A stretch of DNA of 64,000 bases from Bdellovibrio svalbardensis (GCF_029531655.1 NZ_JANRMI010000001.1:1099354-1163353); one strand, 5' to 3'; shown: positions 1 through 8,368, counted from the first letter of the stretch. Notes: generated by a model not told the origin, from the letters alone. Made by a program: numbers and translations.

Positions 1-313
1 CAGAGTTCTCTTTTGTCTGGCATTCTTCCAGAACACCCCAAAGACCTCGATTGCCGGATTCATCCCCGCCATAAATGGTATCTTCAAGGCCATAGACTTC
101 GAATTGAAGTTGGCGAACATAGTCAGCAAGGCGTATTTTCTTTTGCATGACCATTTCGTCTTTTTCGTTCAAACCAATAACGGTCCCGCCACCCATATCA
201 TCTGTTTTTTGAATCTCAGTATTCAGCTTTTCAGCTTTATTGGGATTCGATGCGCATGCAGCAAGAATAAATGATGCTGTAATTGGAAGAAGGAGAGAAC
301 TAACTTTCTTCAT
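1..313 (-). CDS. Putative lipoprotein, truncated by the window edge
   Basis: The gene starts at 313 and runs off the left edge, so only about 104 N-terminal residues are visible. The start has a good ribosome site (GAGGTGAT, about 5 bases upstream). Residues 1-20 form a lipoprotein signal ending in a LAAC lipobox, so the mature protein should be lipid-anchored at Cys19 or nearby. The visible mature part is polar and charged, with a Gly-rich DDMGGG stretch and no domain that I recognise. Secretion is supported by sequence; function is unknown. Confidence 0.75.
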   Translation of the reverse strand, partial: MKKVSSLLLPITASFILAACASNPNKAEKLNTEIQKTDDMGGGTVIGLNEKDEMVMQKKIRLADYVRQLQFEVYGLEDTIYGGDESGNRGLWGVLEECQTKENS

Positions 314-546
314 TTGATATCACCTCAGTTAAGGTTGGATGCAGAAACAAGTTTGCATTTGTAAAAATCTACTCCTTCAAAATGAGATAGGGTAGTGGCA
401 AAATGAGACAGGGTAGTGTTTGCTGCAAATTGTGTTTCGGGCAATGGTCTTGATGCGTCCGTCCACTTGTATGTATCTGAAACTAGTTGATATTTATGAA
501 CCCGGTATTGACGCATATTTGCTCGTCTTTTGACTTTGGTCCCGAT

Positions 547-565
547 GATTAAGGGAATCTTAATC
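547..565. promoter_or_regulatory. Perfect inverted repeat, operator-like
   Basis: GATTAAG, 5-base spacer, CTTAATC: a perfect 7-base inverted repeat about 130 bases upstream of the gene at 692. The same core recurs, in the opposite orientation of the arms, at 593-607. Confidence 0.4.
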
Positions 566-592
566 TTGGGGTAAAAAAGAATTAATACCGTT

Positions 593-607
593 TTAATCGG
601 TGATTAA
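593..607. promoter_or_regulatory. Inverted repeat TTAATC-ggt-GATTAA
   Basis: A perfect 6-base inverted repeat with a 3-base spacer. It uses the same GATTAA core as the palindrome at 547-565, so the two may be sites for one regulator acting on the gene at 692. Confidence 0.4.
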
Positions 608-691
608 GGACTCTTTGCTAATCTGTCTTCAGTGGATTTGATGATAATTAAAGTTATCTATAACCAAATAAAAAAACCAACGGAGGTTTTT

Positions 692-901
692 ATGAAATTC
701 GCAACAGTTCTTATGTCTCTTCTTTTCGCTGGAATGATGGCTCACGCTCAAGGAGAAGCTCCTGCAACGACACCTGCTGGTGGTGCTGAAATGAGCGCTC
801 CGAAAGCTGAAACATCAGTTAAAAAAGATAAAAAACACAAAAAACACGGCAAAAAAGAGAAATCAGAAAAATCAGAAAAAACTGAAGGCATGACTAAGTA
901 A
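692..901 (+). CDS. Small secreted Lys-rich protein
   Basis: 69 residues. The ATG at 692 is chosen over the upstream ATG at 632 because it follows a strong GGAGG site and begins a textbook signal peptide (MKFATVLMSLLFAGMMAHAQ). The mature part is Ala/Pro-rich and then strongly basic, with alternating Lys/His and KSEKSEK segments. It is probably disordered. Low-complexity cationic periplasmic proteins like this occur in many Proteobacteria without an assigned role. A strong hairpin terminator follows, so it appears monocistronic. Confidence 0.75.
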   Translation: MKFATVLMSLLFAGMMAHAQGEAPATTPAGGAEMSAPKAETSVKKDKKHKKHGKKEKSEKSEKTEGMTK

Positions 902-923
902 TTAAGTTTTGCAAATGCTGATG

Positions 924-953
924 AAAAGGGAACTGGAGACGGTTCCCTTTTTT
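924..953 (+). terminator. Rho-independent terminator
   Basis: The hairpin AAAAGGGAAC / GTTCCCTTTT ends in a T-run, directly after the Lys-rich protein gene and just before the 3' end of the convergent solute-binding protein gene. Confidence 0.8.
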
Positions 954-957
954 ATTG

Positions 958-1743
958 CTAGAAGTGATAGTAACTATTGAAGTCTTCTTCCGGAACGTAT
1001 TTCAGTATGATTTTCTTGAGAGTCCCATCTGTTTTCATATCTTGGATAACCTTCTCAAACATTTTGAGTTCAAGGGGCTTCATTCTTTTCTTGGAAAAGA
1101 AGATAGCGAGTTCCAGGCGTTTACTGTCATCAGCAACTACCATCGTCTTTTCTTTGATTTTATATTGAATTGCATATCGACGTAGGAAGATTGGTGAGGT
1201 GAATGCGGCTTGTACTTTGCCTTTCGAAAGGAGATCCATAACACCATCTGGGAAGGCGACAAAGGTGGCTCGATGGGCCTTTTGAAGGGCGGCTATTTCC
1301 ACGGAACTTGAAAAGAAGCTGCCTCCCGAAAGCATGGCAAAATTGACCTTGGAGTCTTTGAGGTAGTCTGCAACTTTGGCGCCGGGTTTGTAAAATTTAT
1401 TTTGAACCAATAAAAGACGATTCACTGAATATATGGGGATAGAGGTGGCAAATTTGCTCCAGGATTCGTTCGTAAAAGAAAAAGCAAATATATCTATGCG
1501 ATTATTCCGCAAATCTTCAGCGGCTCTGGAGAATGAAATAACTCTTTCATTGTAGACGCAATCAAGTCGTTTTTTAAGTTCGTTGAAGATCTCAATGGAA
1601 ATAAGATTTGCACCGGCCTTGTCTTTTGAAACAGCATCCGTATTCGTGCCTACGCTGTAGACTCGATTGCAAAGGGCCTTTGCATGGAGTGGGTTGGCAG
1701 TTAAAAGACAGAAGAATAGGATTTTTGACAGGATGGTCTTCAT
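958..1743 (-). CDS. Periplasmic solute-binding protein, family 3 (SBP_bac_3)
   Basis: 261 residues from the ATG at 1743, chosen because it begins a signal peptide (MKTILSKILFFCLLTANPLHA); an upstream in-frame ATG at 1776 would bury it. The fold matches amino-acid-type ABC binding proteins: two alpha/beta lobes, an NNRIDIFAFSFTN hinge-type segment and a C-terminal KTDGTLKKIILKYVP helix typical of the family. No permease or ATPase gene is nearby, so it may serve a distant transporter or a sensory role. It is one of four such orphan proteins in the window. Confidence 0.8.
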   Translation of the reverse strand: MKTILSKILFFCLLTANPLHAKALCNRVYSVGTNTDAVSKDKAGANLISIEIFNELKKRLDCVYNERVISFSRAAEDLRNNRIDIFAFSFTNESWSKFATSIPIYSVNRLLLVQNKFYKPGAKVADYLKDSKVNFAMLSGGSFFSSSVEIAALQKAHRATFVAFPDGVMDLLSKGKVQAAFTSPIFLRRYAIQYKIKEKTMVVADDSKRLELAIFFSKKRMKPLELKMFEKVIQDMKTDGTLKKIILKYVPEEDFNSYYHF

Positions 1744-1871
1744 TTGTGAAGTATATGGGCGCATTGCCGAACACACAAGCTGCCTGATGACAGATGGCTA
1801 AATACTGACGTTGAAAATACAAGGACAAGTCGGAACGAAGTCGCCGTATGCTTTTCTAAAAAGGAGTCACT

Positions 1872-2285
1872 ATGCGTGTCAAAGAAGTCATGAGACCTCG
1901 AGCTGAAGTTATTCATTTTGATCACACAGTTGCTGAGGCAGCAAAGATGATGCTCAAGGGGGATTACGGCTGCATCCCCGTGGAGCGAGCCGATAAAATG
2001 GTCGGAATGCTGACCGACCGAGATATTGTCGTTCGAGTGGTTGCGAAGGGGTTAGACCCGGCTAAGACGACTGTCGAAGAGTGCATGAGCGAGGGTATCA
2101 ATTACTGTTTCGATGACGATGATATTGCCGTTGTTGGTCAAACGATGATTTCGAAAAAAATACGCCGCATGCCAGTCATTAACAGAAGTAAGAGATTGGT
2201 CGGGATGCTGAGCTTGGGGGATATTGCAAACCGAGCTCAAAACAGGAACTTAAGTCACGATATTCTTTCTCACGTGTCTCATTAA
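1872..2285 (+). CDS. CBS-domain pair protein
   Basis: 137 residues with a strong AAGGAG site. Two consecutive CBS motifs make up the whole protein: residues about 1-65 (VKEVMRP ... LTDRDIVVRV) and about 70-130 (VEECMSEG ... LVGMLSLGDIA). CBS pairs bind adenosine nucleotides and act as energy or ligand sensors. Stand-alone pairs like this are common cytoplasmic modulators whose partners cannot be predicted. There is no signal peptide. It is separated from the metal-efflux genes by a long imperfect hairpin and is probably transcribed separately. Confidence 0.85.
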   Translation: MRVKEVMRPRAEVIHFDHTVAEAAKMMLKGDYGCIPVERADKMVGMLTDRDIVVRVVAKGLDPAKTTVEECMSEGINYCFDDDDIAVVGQTMISKKIRRMPVINRSKRLVGMLSLGDIANRAQNRNLSHDILSHVSH

Positions 2286-2303
2286 TAGAAAAGAATCCAA
2301 CCC

Positions 2304-2342
2304 GCAGGCTTGTAGCCACCTTTAAGTGGTTGCGAGGCCTGC
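2304..2342 (+). terminator. Imperfect hairpin after the CBS gene
   Basis: A GCAGGC...GGCCTGC outer stem and a GCCAC/GTGGT inner stem around a CTTTAA loop lie between the CBS gene and the small membrane protein. There is no T-run, so termination is possible but not certain. Confidence 0.4.
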
Positions 2343-2359
2343 TGAATTACGGCTATACT
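2330..2359 (+). promoter_or_regulatory. Possible promoter of the metal-efflux operon
   Basis: TTGCGA at 2330 and TATACT at 2354, 18 bases apart, resemble a housekeeping promoter. The predicted transcript start would fall very close to the start codon of the next small gene, which would make that message leaderless or nearly so. Confidence 0.35.
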
Positions 2360-2365
2360 TTGGCA

Positions 2366-2710
2366 GTGAAAAGAAATGTGAAGTCATTGATATTGTGGGC
2401 CGTTACAGTCTCGCTAGTCTCGGTACTGGTGGGGGGCTTCTTGTCTTTTCATCTCGAATTCAATTCCAATCTCTCCCAAAGTGCAATCCAGCAAACTGAG
2501 TTTCATGCGAAGGATCTACACTCTCACGACAGTGATTTCGATCCTTGCAGTCAGGGCTATTGCCACTTGGGGCATTGCGCGGTTGTTCTCATTCCTCGCG
2601 TTGCGGGATTGGTTGATCAATCCTTGTATACACTTTCCTATCGTTCACAAGAGTTCCCTATAATAGGTCGATTTCTGGAAGGTCCCTTCCAGCCTCCGCG
2701 ACTTGGCTAG
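2366..2710 (+). CDS. Small membrane-anchored Cys/His protein, CzcI/CopL-like
   Basis: About 114 residues from the GTG at 2366; the start is uncertain because no ribosome site is obvious and 2330 or 2378 are alternatives. One N-terminal membrane segment or signal anchor (SLILWAVTVSLVSVLVGGF) is followed by a periplasmic part with the metal-ligand-like cluster CSQGYCHLGHC and a Pro-rich tail (GPFQPPRLG). Small Cys/His proteins ending in a Pro-rich tail often precede czc or cop operons (CzcI, CopL/DUF2946 types). Placement directly before the efflux genes supports a metal-sensing or metal-binding role. The family match is tentative. Confidence 0.55.
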   Translation: MKRNVKSLILWAVTVSLVSVLVGGFLSFHLEFNSNLSQSAIQQTEFHAKDLHSHDSDFDPCSQGYCHLGHCAVVLIPRVAGLVDQSLYTLSYRSQEFPIIGRFLEGPFQPPRLG

Positions 2711-2799
2711 TTCCAAGTCTTCATAAATGCAAAATCTAATATTTATGCTCTGACCGTCGTTTGGATGTGGTCGGAGTGAATTTTAAAAAAGGTGTACCT

Positions 2800-4050
2800 A
2801 TGTCTTTAAAGGCAAAAGTGATACCTATGATTTTAATGGCGTCTTCTGCTTGGGCAGAAGGGGCGGAATCATGTGGTGTCTTGTCGAATCTTAAACAAGT
2901 GATTTCCTGTGCAGAGAGTCGCTCTCCTGAAGTGATCAAAGCACAGTTGGAAGTGAAACAAAAGCAGGCTTCCGTTGAGGCCGCCGGTCAGTTGTTAAAT
3001 CCTGAACTTTCTGCGGATGCGCTGTCTGGAACTGTTCAGTCTGAAACTCGATCCGAAACAAATCTTTCCTTACTTTTCCCGGTTGAATTAGGGGGGAAGA
3101 GGCGCGCCAGAAAAGATGTGGCCTCCGGAGCGGCTTCCCGTGCTGAGCTGGAACTTTTTAATGCCACAGCGGAAGTAAGAAAAAATGTATTATTAAAAGT
3201 TCTTCGACTTCGGCAAATTGACAGCGAATTGGATCTGGTCAACGAGTCCGCCGAGGCCTTTGGCAAGTTGGTCAAACAGTATGAAGGGCGTCCTGCGCTC
3301 AGCCCGGAGCAAGAGGTGACGCTGACGGTATTCCGTATTGCTAAAGATGACTATAGTTTTAAGCGCATGGAATATGATGAGGAGCTTTCTCAGCTGGCAT
3401 CCTTCTTCAGGATTTCGACGGGTCAGGATCTCGGAGCGATACGAAAAGTTATGCCGGCACGTATGCCTAATCTGATGATTAACTTGACGAAAACACCTGC
3501 CGAAAATAGCGATCTCAGGAATTCGCCTCTGTTGCTAACTTATGATGCTGACATAAAGGTCGCCCGTGCGGAATTAGATCGGGCACAGGGTGATGCCTGG
3601 CCGACTTTAAATGTGGGGCCGGCCGCGAAATTCTCCAAGGAAGCAGGGCAAGACATTCAGCAATGGGGTTTGAGCTTAAGTATGCCATTGCCTGTATTGA
3701 GTCTTAATCAAGGAGAGAAAGCCGCAGCAAATGCCACGGTTCGTTCTTCGCAAACTCGCCGCGAACTTGCGGAGCAAGAGCTGAGAGAACGTCGCGCATT
3801 TTTGGTCGAGATTTACAAAAAGTCAGCGAAGGCTTTGCAGGAAACCTCTAATGCACATGTCTTGGAAAACAAGCACAAAAAAGTTGAGAGTATGTTTGTC
3901 AAAGGATTGGTTCCCAGCTCTTTGGTGATTGAGGTCCATCGTTCTTTGGTGGAGTTCGAGAAAACCCGAAATCTGAGAGAACTCAAAGCGGTTGAAGCTA
4001 TTTTTGATATTCAAATAATCGATGGCGCGAATGTGGAGTTGGGCTTATGA
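2800..4050 (+). CDS. czcC: TolC-family outer-membrane efflux protein, CzcC-like
   Basis: 416 residues. The ATG at 2800 follows an AAGGTG site and starts a signal peptide (MSLKAKVIPMILMASSAWA). Two long alpha-helical repeats with the usual TolC-family pattern are visible, including the N-terminal ARSPEV-like segment (CAESRSPEVIKAQLEVKQKQ) and the mid-protein repeat RAELDRAQGDAWPTLNVG. It should form the outer-membrane channel of the tripartite heavy-metal pump with the downstream CzcA. It overlaps the next gene by an ATGA, indicating translational coupling. Confidence 0.85.
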   Translation: MSLKAKVIPMILMASSAWAEGAESCGVLSNLKQVISCAESRSPEVIKAQLEVKQKQASVEAAGQLLNPELSADALSGTVQSETRSETNLSLLFPVELGGKRRARKDVASGAASRAELELFNATAEVRKNVLLKVLRLRQIDSELDLVNESAEAFGKLVKQYEGRPALSPEQEVTLTVFRIAKDDYSFKRMEYDEELSQLASFFRISTGQDLGAIRKVMPARMPNLMINLTKTPAENSDLRNSPLLLTYDADIKVARAELDRAQGDAWPTLNVGPAAKFSKEAGQDIQQWGLSLSMPLPVLSLNQGEKAAANATVRSSQTRRELAEQELRERRAFLVEIYKKSAKALQETSNAHVLENKHKKVESMFVKGLVPSSLVIEVHRSLVEFEKTRNLRELKAVEAIFDIQIIDGANVELGL

Positions 4051-4499
4051 AGGCAAAATTAATTTTGGCAATTGGAATGTGTATAACAGCGGGGACGTCC
4101 TTGGCAGACACTGAGCATGCGGAGAGCCATGAGGAAGTAAACTCCAGCGTAGGACCTGACAAAGGAATTACAGAAGCAGATGAACACGATGGAGTTAAAC
4201 TGTCTTCAGAGGCGATCAAAAACTTTGAATTAAAAACCCAGATTCTTTCCGGAGCGGCTCCGTGGGAGATTCCTAGCAGCGCCATTTTGACTGCTGGAGA
4301 AGAAGTCAATATTTACAGATTGAGAAATGGTTTCTACAAGCGGATTGATTTTAATTTGATTTCGAAAAGTGGATCTTCGCTGAAGGTAAATTCCAAAGAT
4401 CTAGTAAAGGGTGACGCTGTTGTGATGACTGGTGTTGGCTTTTTAAGAACGGCAGAAATAACTGCATTCGGTGGCGCTCCAGAAGGGCACAGTCATTAG
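4047..4499 (+). CDS. Minimal CzcB-like periplasmic adaptor
   Basis: 150 residues with a signal peptide (MKAKLILAIGMCITAGTSLA) and a His/Glu-rich start of the mature protein. The segment HDGVKLSSEAIKNFELKT matches the beginning of CzcB-type membrane-fusion proteins. The remainder (WEIPSSAILTAGEE to the His-rich GGAPEGHSH end) matches their C-terminal membrane-proximal region. The beta-barrel, lipoyl and hairpin domains of normal 380-500 residue adaptors are missing. It sits exactly where czcB belongs, between czcC and czcA, one base before czcA. Whether it can bridge the pump is open; it may instead be a metal chaperone. Confidence 0.7.
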   Translation: MKAKLILAIGMCITAGTSLADTEHAESHEEVNSSVGPDKGITEADEHDGVKLSSEAIKNFELKTQILSGAAPWEIPSSAILTAGEEVNIYRLRNGFYKRIDFNLISKSGSSLKVNSKDLVKGDAVVMTGVGFLRTAEITAFGGAPEGHSH

Positions 4500-4500
4500 T

Positions 4501-7500
4501 ATGATTAACAAAATAATACATTTTTCAGTCTATAATCGAGCCCTGGTTCTGCTTTTTACCGTGATGGTCGCAATTGCAGGCGTTTATTCATTCCAGCATT
4601 TGCCCATTGATGCAGTTCCAGATATTACCAACAACCAAGTTCAAATCAATACGACGATCGAGGGTCTGGCGCCGGAAGAGATCGAGAGATCCATAACCTA
4701 TCCGATCGAATCCTCCATGCGAGGCATCGCTGGGGTTTTGCAAGTAAGATCAATCACTCGCTTTGGTTTGTCACAGGTGACAGTGGTCTTTAAAGATGCC
4801 GTAGATGTTTATCGCGCAAGGCAGATGGTCACAGAACGTCTGCAAGGAGTTTTAGCCGAACTGCCCAAAGGGGCCGAGGCCAAATTAGGACCGATCTCTA
4901 CAGGACTGGGTGAGATCTTCCAGTACACGTTGGATTATGAAAAGCCTGCTACGGACTCTCAAGAACGTTTAAAGCAATTGATGGAAGTCAAAGCGTTGCA
5001 GGATTGGTTCATCAAACCGCGTTTGTTAACCGTGGAGGGAGTGGCTGAGATTAACACCACAGGGGGCTATGAGAAGCAATATCATGTTCAACCTGACATT
5101 AAAAAAATGGCGTCTTATGGGATTCATTTCGAAGAAATTGTCACAGCGCTGGAAAAAGTAAATCGCAATGTTGGTGGTGGATATATTGCACAAACCGCAG
5201 AGCAGTTTCTTGTTCAAGGTGTGGGGCTTTTCAAGACAGCAAAGGACATTGAGAAAGTTCCAGTTAAGCAGTTGGATTCATTCCGTGTCATTCGAGTCGG
5301 TGATATAGCCAAGGTCAGATTGGGCAAGGAGCTTCGAACCGGAGCCGCAACATACAACGGACAAGAGACCGTGTTGGGCACCGTGATGATGTTGTTAGGG
5401 GAGAACAGTCGAACTGTTGCAACCCGAGTTAAAGACAAAGTCGATGAGGTTAGAAAGACACTTCCTGCCGGGATGGAGATGACGACGGTCTACAACCGTT
5501 CGGACCTGGTTGATTCAACCTTGGGAACTGTCGAACACAATTTGATTTTGGGTGCGACTCTGGTCATCGTGATTTTGTTTCTGCTCATTGGCAATATTCG
5601 CGCGGCCGTCATTACTGCGATCACTATTCCGCTGTCTCTTTTGGCAACCTTTCTGGTGATGAAGCCACTGGGGTTGTCGGGAAATCTTATGAGTCTTGGT
5701 GCTTTGGATTTTGGGATCATTGTCGATGGCACCGTGATCTTAATCGACAATTGTGTGCGCTATGTGCATGAAAGAAGCAAGGCCCTGGGAAGAAAGTTGA
5801 GCCCGGAAGAAGTGCAAGCGGCGGTTTATGAAGCCGCTGTCGAAGTTCGTGTTGCGGCGGGATTTGGTGAGTTGATTGTTGTCGTGGTTTTCCTTCCAAT
5901 CTTTGCCTTGACTGGCGTTGAAGGGAAAATGTTTACACCGATGGCTGCGACCTTTGCCATTGCCGTGGCTTCGGCTTTGATTTTGTCGTTTACGACAGCT
6001 CCGGCTTTGGCATCTCTCATTTTAAAGGGCAACGCTGAAGATAAAGAACCTCAAGTCATGCAGTGGATACGCAAGGTCTACACTCCGTTGTTCAATCTGA
6101 CCTTTAGGCACCGTTTGGCGACTCTGGTGATGGCCGGCTCTGCCGTTATCGTCGGGGCCGTTCTATTTGCGAGCCGAGGAGCTGAGTTTTTGCCACAACT
6201 GAGTGAAGGATCGTTTGCGTTTCATATGATTCGCCCTGTGAATCTGAGCCTGGATCAATCGATCGCTTTCCAGTTGAAGGCCGATCAAATTGTGAAAGAC
6301 TTCCCTGAGGTGGATAAGGTTTTCTCTCGCATAGGAACAAGCGAGGTCGCAACGGATCCGATGGGTGTGAATATATCTGACACCTACATCATGCTGAAAG
6401 AGCGGTCGGACTGGCCGAAGTCGAATGAAGGTCAAAGACACAGCTATGAAACCTTGGTGAATGCTTTGGTAGCTCGTCTTGAAAAGGAACTTCCTGGACA
6501 AAACTATTTGGCCTCTCAGCCTATTCAAATGCGCTTCAATGAGCTTTTGGAAGGAACCAGAGCGGACGTTTCGGTGAAAATCTTTGGGCCGGATTTGCAA
6601 GTGAATATGGATCTGGCCAAGAAAGTTCAAGAAATCGTGGCGAAGGTACCTGGCGCGGGAGACGTCGAAGTCGATCTTGCTGGCACGAGCCCAGTTTTGC
6701 GAGTTAAGCCCAAGGAAGAGGCGATTAGAAAGTATGGCGCGAATGAGTCGGATGTGATGAGCACTATCTCAATCGCCTTGGGAGGTCAGGAAAGTGGCTT
6801 TCTTTATGAGAATGAAAGAAAGTTTCCAATAGTGGTCCGCCTGAGTGATGAAGAACGTTCTGACTTAAGCACAATCAGAAATCTTCCAGTCGGATTGGGA
6901 ACTAATACGACCACGCCGCTTGCGAACTTGGCGACCTCTGAATTTTCAGAAACTTTTAGCTCGATCAATCGAGAGGATTCAAACAGAAGATCGGCCGTGT
7001 TAATCAATTTACGTGGCCGGGACACTGAAAGCTTTGTGAATGAAGCGCAGAAAGTGGTTGAGCAAGAAATCAAATTGCCACAAGGGTACTACATGCAATG
7101 GGGTGGGAACTTCAAAAATCTTCAGGAGGCGAGAAGCCGATTGATGGTGTTAACGCCTATTGCGTTGGTGCTTGTGCTCTTGATGATTTACGCTGCCTTT
7201 AGAAGTATTGGTCAAACTATGCTGATCTTCGCTTGCATCCCTTTCGCCCTGGTGGGCGGTGTTCTGGGACTGATCGCGAATGGTTTGCCGTTTAGTATCT
7301 CTGCCGGTGTGGGCTTTATTGCCTTGTCTGGAATTGCCGTACTGAACGGCGTGGTCTTGGTGAATTACTTCAATCAATTGAAGACGCAAGGATTGACTGG
7401 AAAAGAGTTGGTGCTGAAGGGGACGCTGGTGCGCTTGCGACCTGTGCTCATGACAGCCTTGGTGGCGATCTTTGGCTTCTTGCCAATGATGCTATCCACG

Positions 7501-7641
7501 GGAATCGGAGCTGAAGTGCAAAGGCCTCTGGCTTCGGTGGTTATCGGAGGGATTGTTTCTTCGACGATTCTTACGCTGATTGTTCTGCCGACCTTGTACT
7601 CAATTTTTGAGAATAAATTCAAAGGCCGAGTGGCTCATTAG
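4501..7641 (+). CDS. czcA: Heavy-metal efflux RND pump, CzcA family
   Basis: 1,046 residues, the usual family length. It is an inner-membrane proton-driven exporter of divalent or monovalent heavy metals with twelve membrane helices and two large periplasmic loops. Diagnostic features are the N-terminal DAVPDITNNQVQI motif and the TM4 motif DFGIIVDG. Asp403 and Asp409 match the proton-relay residues Asp402 and Asp408 of Cupriavidus CzcA. The third relay residue, Glu415 in CzcA, is Asp416 here. The ATG at 4501 follows the adaptor stop by one base. The TM4 motif is of the Zn/Co/Cd type, but the metal cannot be fixed from sequence. Confidence 0.93.
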   Translation: MINKIIHFSVYNRALVLLFTVMVAIAGVYSFQHLPIDAVPDITNNQVQINTTIEGLAPEEIERSITYPIESSMRGIAGVLQVRSITRFGLSQVTVVFKDAVDVYRARQMVTERLQGVLAELPKGAEAKLGPISTGLGEIFQYTLDYEKPATDSQERLKQLMEVKALQDWFIKPRLLTVEGVAEINTTGGYEKQYHVQPDIKKMASYGIHFEEIVTALEKVNRNVGGGYIAQTAEQFLVQGVGLFKTAKDIEKVPVKQLDSFRVIRVGDIAKVRLGKELRTGAATYNGQETVLGTVMMLLGENSRTVATRVKDKVDEVRKTLPAGMEMTTVYNRSDLVDSTLGTVEHNLILGATLVIVILFLLIGNIRAAVITAITIPLSLLATFLVMKPLGLSGNLMSLGALDFGIIVDGTVILIDNCVRYVHERSKALGRKLSPEEVQAAVYEAAVEVRVAAGFGELIVVVVFLPIFALTGVEGKMFTPMAATFAIAVASALILSFTTAPALASLILKGNAEDKEPQVMQWIRKVYTPLFNLTFRHRLATLVMAGSAVIVGAVLFASRGAEFLPQLSEGSFAFHMIRPVNLSLDQSIAFQLKADQIVKDFPEVDKVFSRIGTSEVATDPMGVNISDTYIMLKERSDWPKSNEGQRHSYETLVNALVARLEKELPGQNYLASQPIQMRFNELLEGTRADVSVKIFGPDLQVNMDLAKKVQEIVAKVPGAGDVEVDLAGTSPVLRVKPKEEAIRKYGANESDVMSTISIALGGQESGFLYENERKFPIVVRLSDEERSDLSTIRNLPVGLGTNTTTPLANLATSEFSETFSSINREDSNRRSAVLINLRGRDTESFVNEAQKVVEQEIKLPQGYYMQWGGNFKNLQEARSRLMVLTPIALVLVLLMIYAAFRSIGQTMLIFACIPFALVGGVLGLIANGLPFSISAGVGFIALSGIAVLNGVVLVNYFNQLKTQGLTGKELVLKGTLVRLRPVLMTALVAIFGFLPMMLSTGIGAEVQRPLASVVIGGIVSSTILTLIVLPTLYSIFENKFKGRVAH

Positions 7642-7654
7642 TTCTTTGATTTTT

Positions 7655-7700
7655 AAGAGAAGGGCCTGTGAATGGCCTGTGCGGCCTTTCTCTTTTTATT
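7655..7700 (+). terminator. Rho-independent terminator of the czc operon
   Basis: AGAGAAGGGCC pairs with GGCCTTTCTCT (one mismatch) and is followed by a T-run. The M15-like gene converges from the other side. Confidence 0.75.
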
Positions 7701-7717
7701 CACAAACTGTGAAATTT

Positions 7718-8368
7718 TTAAATACAGCTTTTTCCCCAGGTATTTGCAGTTTTGTCGCCCACACCAATATGCAAAGAGGCGCTTCCGTAGTGGCCGATGG
7801 CTCTGATTCTTTTTGCCGCGCGCATTTTGCAAAGTTCTTTGAAGGCGCGATCTGCATCTCCGTTGGTGCAGAATCTTACGTCTATCGCAGTCCCAAAGGG
7901 ATGGCGTCCTGCGGCCCCATGGACATTCTTATTATAGGGTTCTGGTCTCCACCAGTTATAGATCTGGCAGACTTTCAAACCTTTGGCCTGAAGATCCTGA
8001 ATGACTCGAACTCCTTCGATGGGATATTTCCAGGTGGCTTCATCAGGATGGATGAGTTGATGAATTTGATTGGAGCCGTAAGTGCACTTGAAGGCATTAT
8101 AACTATTTTCATTGGGACGAACCAGTTGCGCACACCAAGCGGAGTTGTTGGTTTCTTTCGCACACAAACTTAGAAAATCATTTTTTTTATCGTTGCCGAG
8201 ATCAACTTGATAGCGTTGATTGCTGTTGGCTTTCAAGCAGCCCAGAGCCTGAAAGTCCTGTTCTGTGATTTCTGATGAATCTTGAGAGTCGTGTTCGTGG
8301 GGAGCTTGTGCGTAGGAACTTGAAGTCGCAAAAGCTATCAGCGCAGTCATCAAAATTAATCTAATCAC
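7718..8368 (-). CDS. Secreted M15/Hedgehog-fold DD-peptidase-like protein
   Basis: 216 residues with a signal peptide cleaved near SYA-QA. The C-terminal half carries the zinc-site pattern of M15/VanY-type peptidases: His156 and Asp163 in GRHPFGTAIDVRF and His200 in ASLHIGVG. These enzymes cut D-Ala-D-Ala or related peptidoglycan bonds. The N-terminal 60-95 region has three or four cysteines (LSLCA, AWCA, FKCTYG) likely paired in the periplasm. Predatory bacteria encode many peptidoglycan-modifying enzymes. The catalytic triad looks intact; the exact substrate is unknown. Confidence 0.75.
   Translation of the reverse strand: MIRLILMTALIAFATSSSYAQAPHEHDSQDSSEITEQDFQALGCLKANSNQRYQVDLGNDKKNDFLSLCAKETNNSAWCAQLVRPNENSYNAFKCTYGSNQIHQLIHPDEATWKYPIEGVRVIQDLQAKGLKVCQIYNWWRPEPYNKNVHGAAGRHPFGTAIDVRFCTNGDADRAFKELCKMRAAKRIRAIGHYGSASLHIGVGDKTANTWGKSCI

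Larger units (their letters stand above)
314..691. promoter_or_regulatory. Divergent intergenic region with repeats and palindromes
   Basis: This stretch separates the minus-strand lipoprotein gene from the plus-strand Lys-rich protein at 692. It holds a 20-base direct repeat with one mismatch (378-397 and 399-418, period 21) and two palindromes built from GATTAA/TTAATC (547-565 and 593-607). A 63-codon minus-strand reading frame crosses it, but it lacks a ribosome site and I do not call it. The palindromes look like operator sites for the gene at 692; this is inference. Confidence 0.45.

Noticed and set aside
325..516. 63-codon minus-strand frame upstream of the first lipoprotein gene
   Set aside because: No ribosome site, no signal or domain, and it runs through a direct repeat whose 21-base period is a multiple of three and so keeps the frame open by chance.
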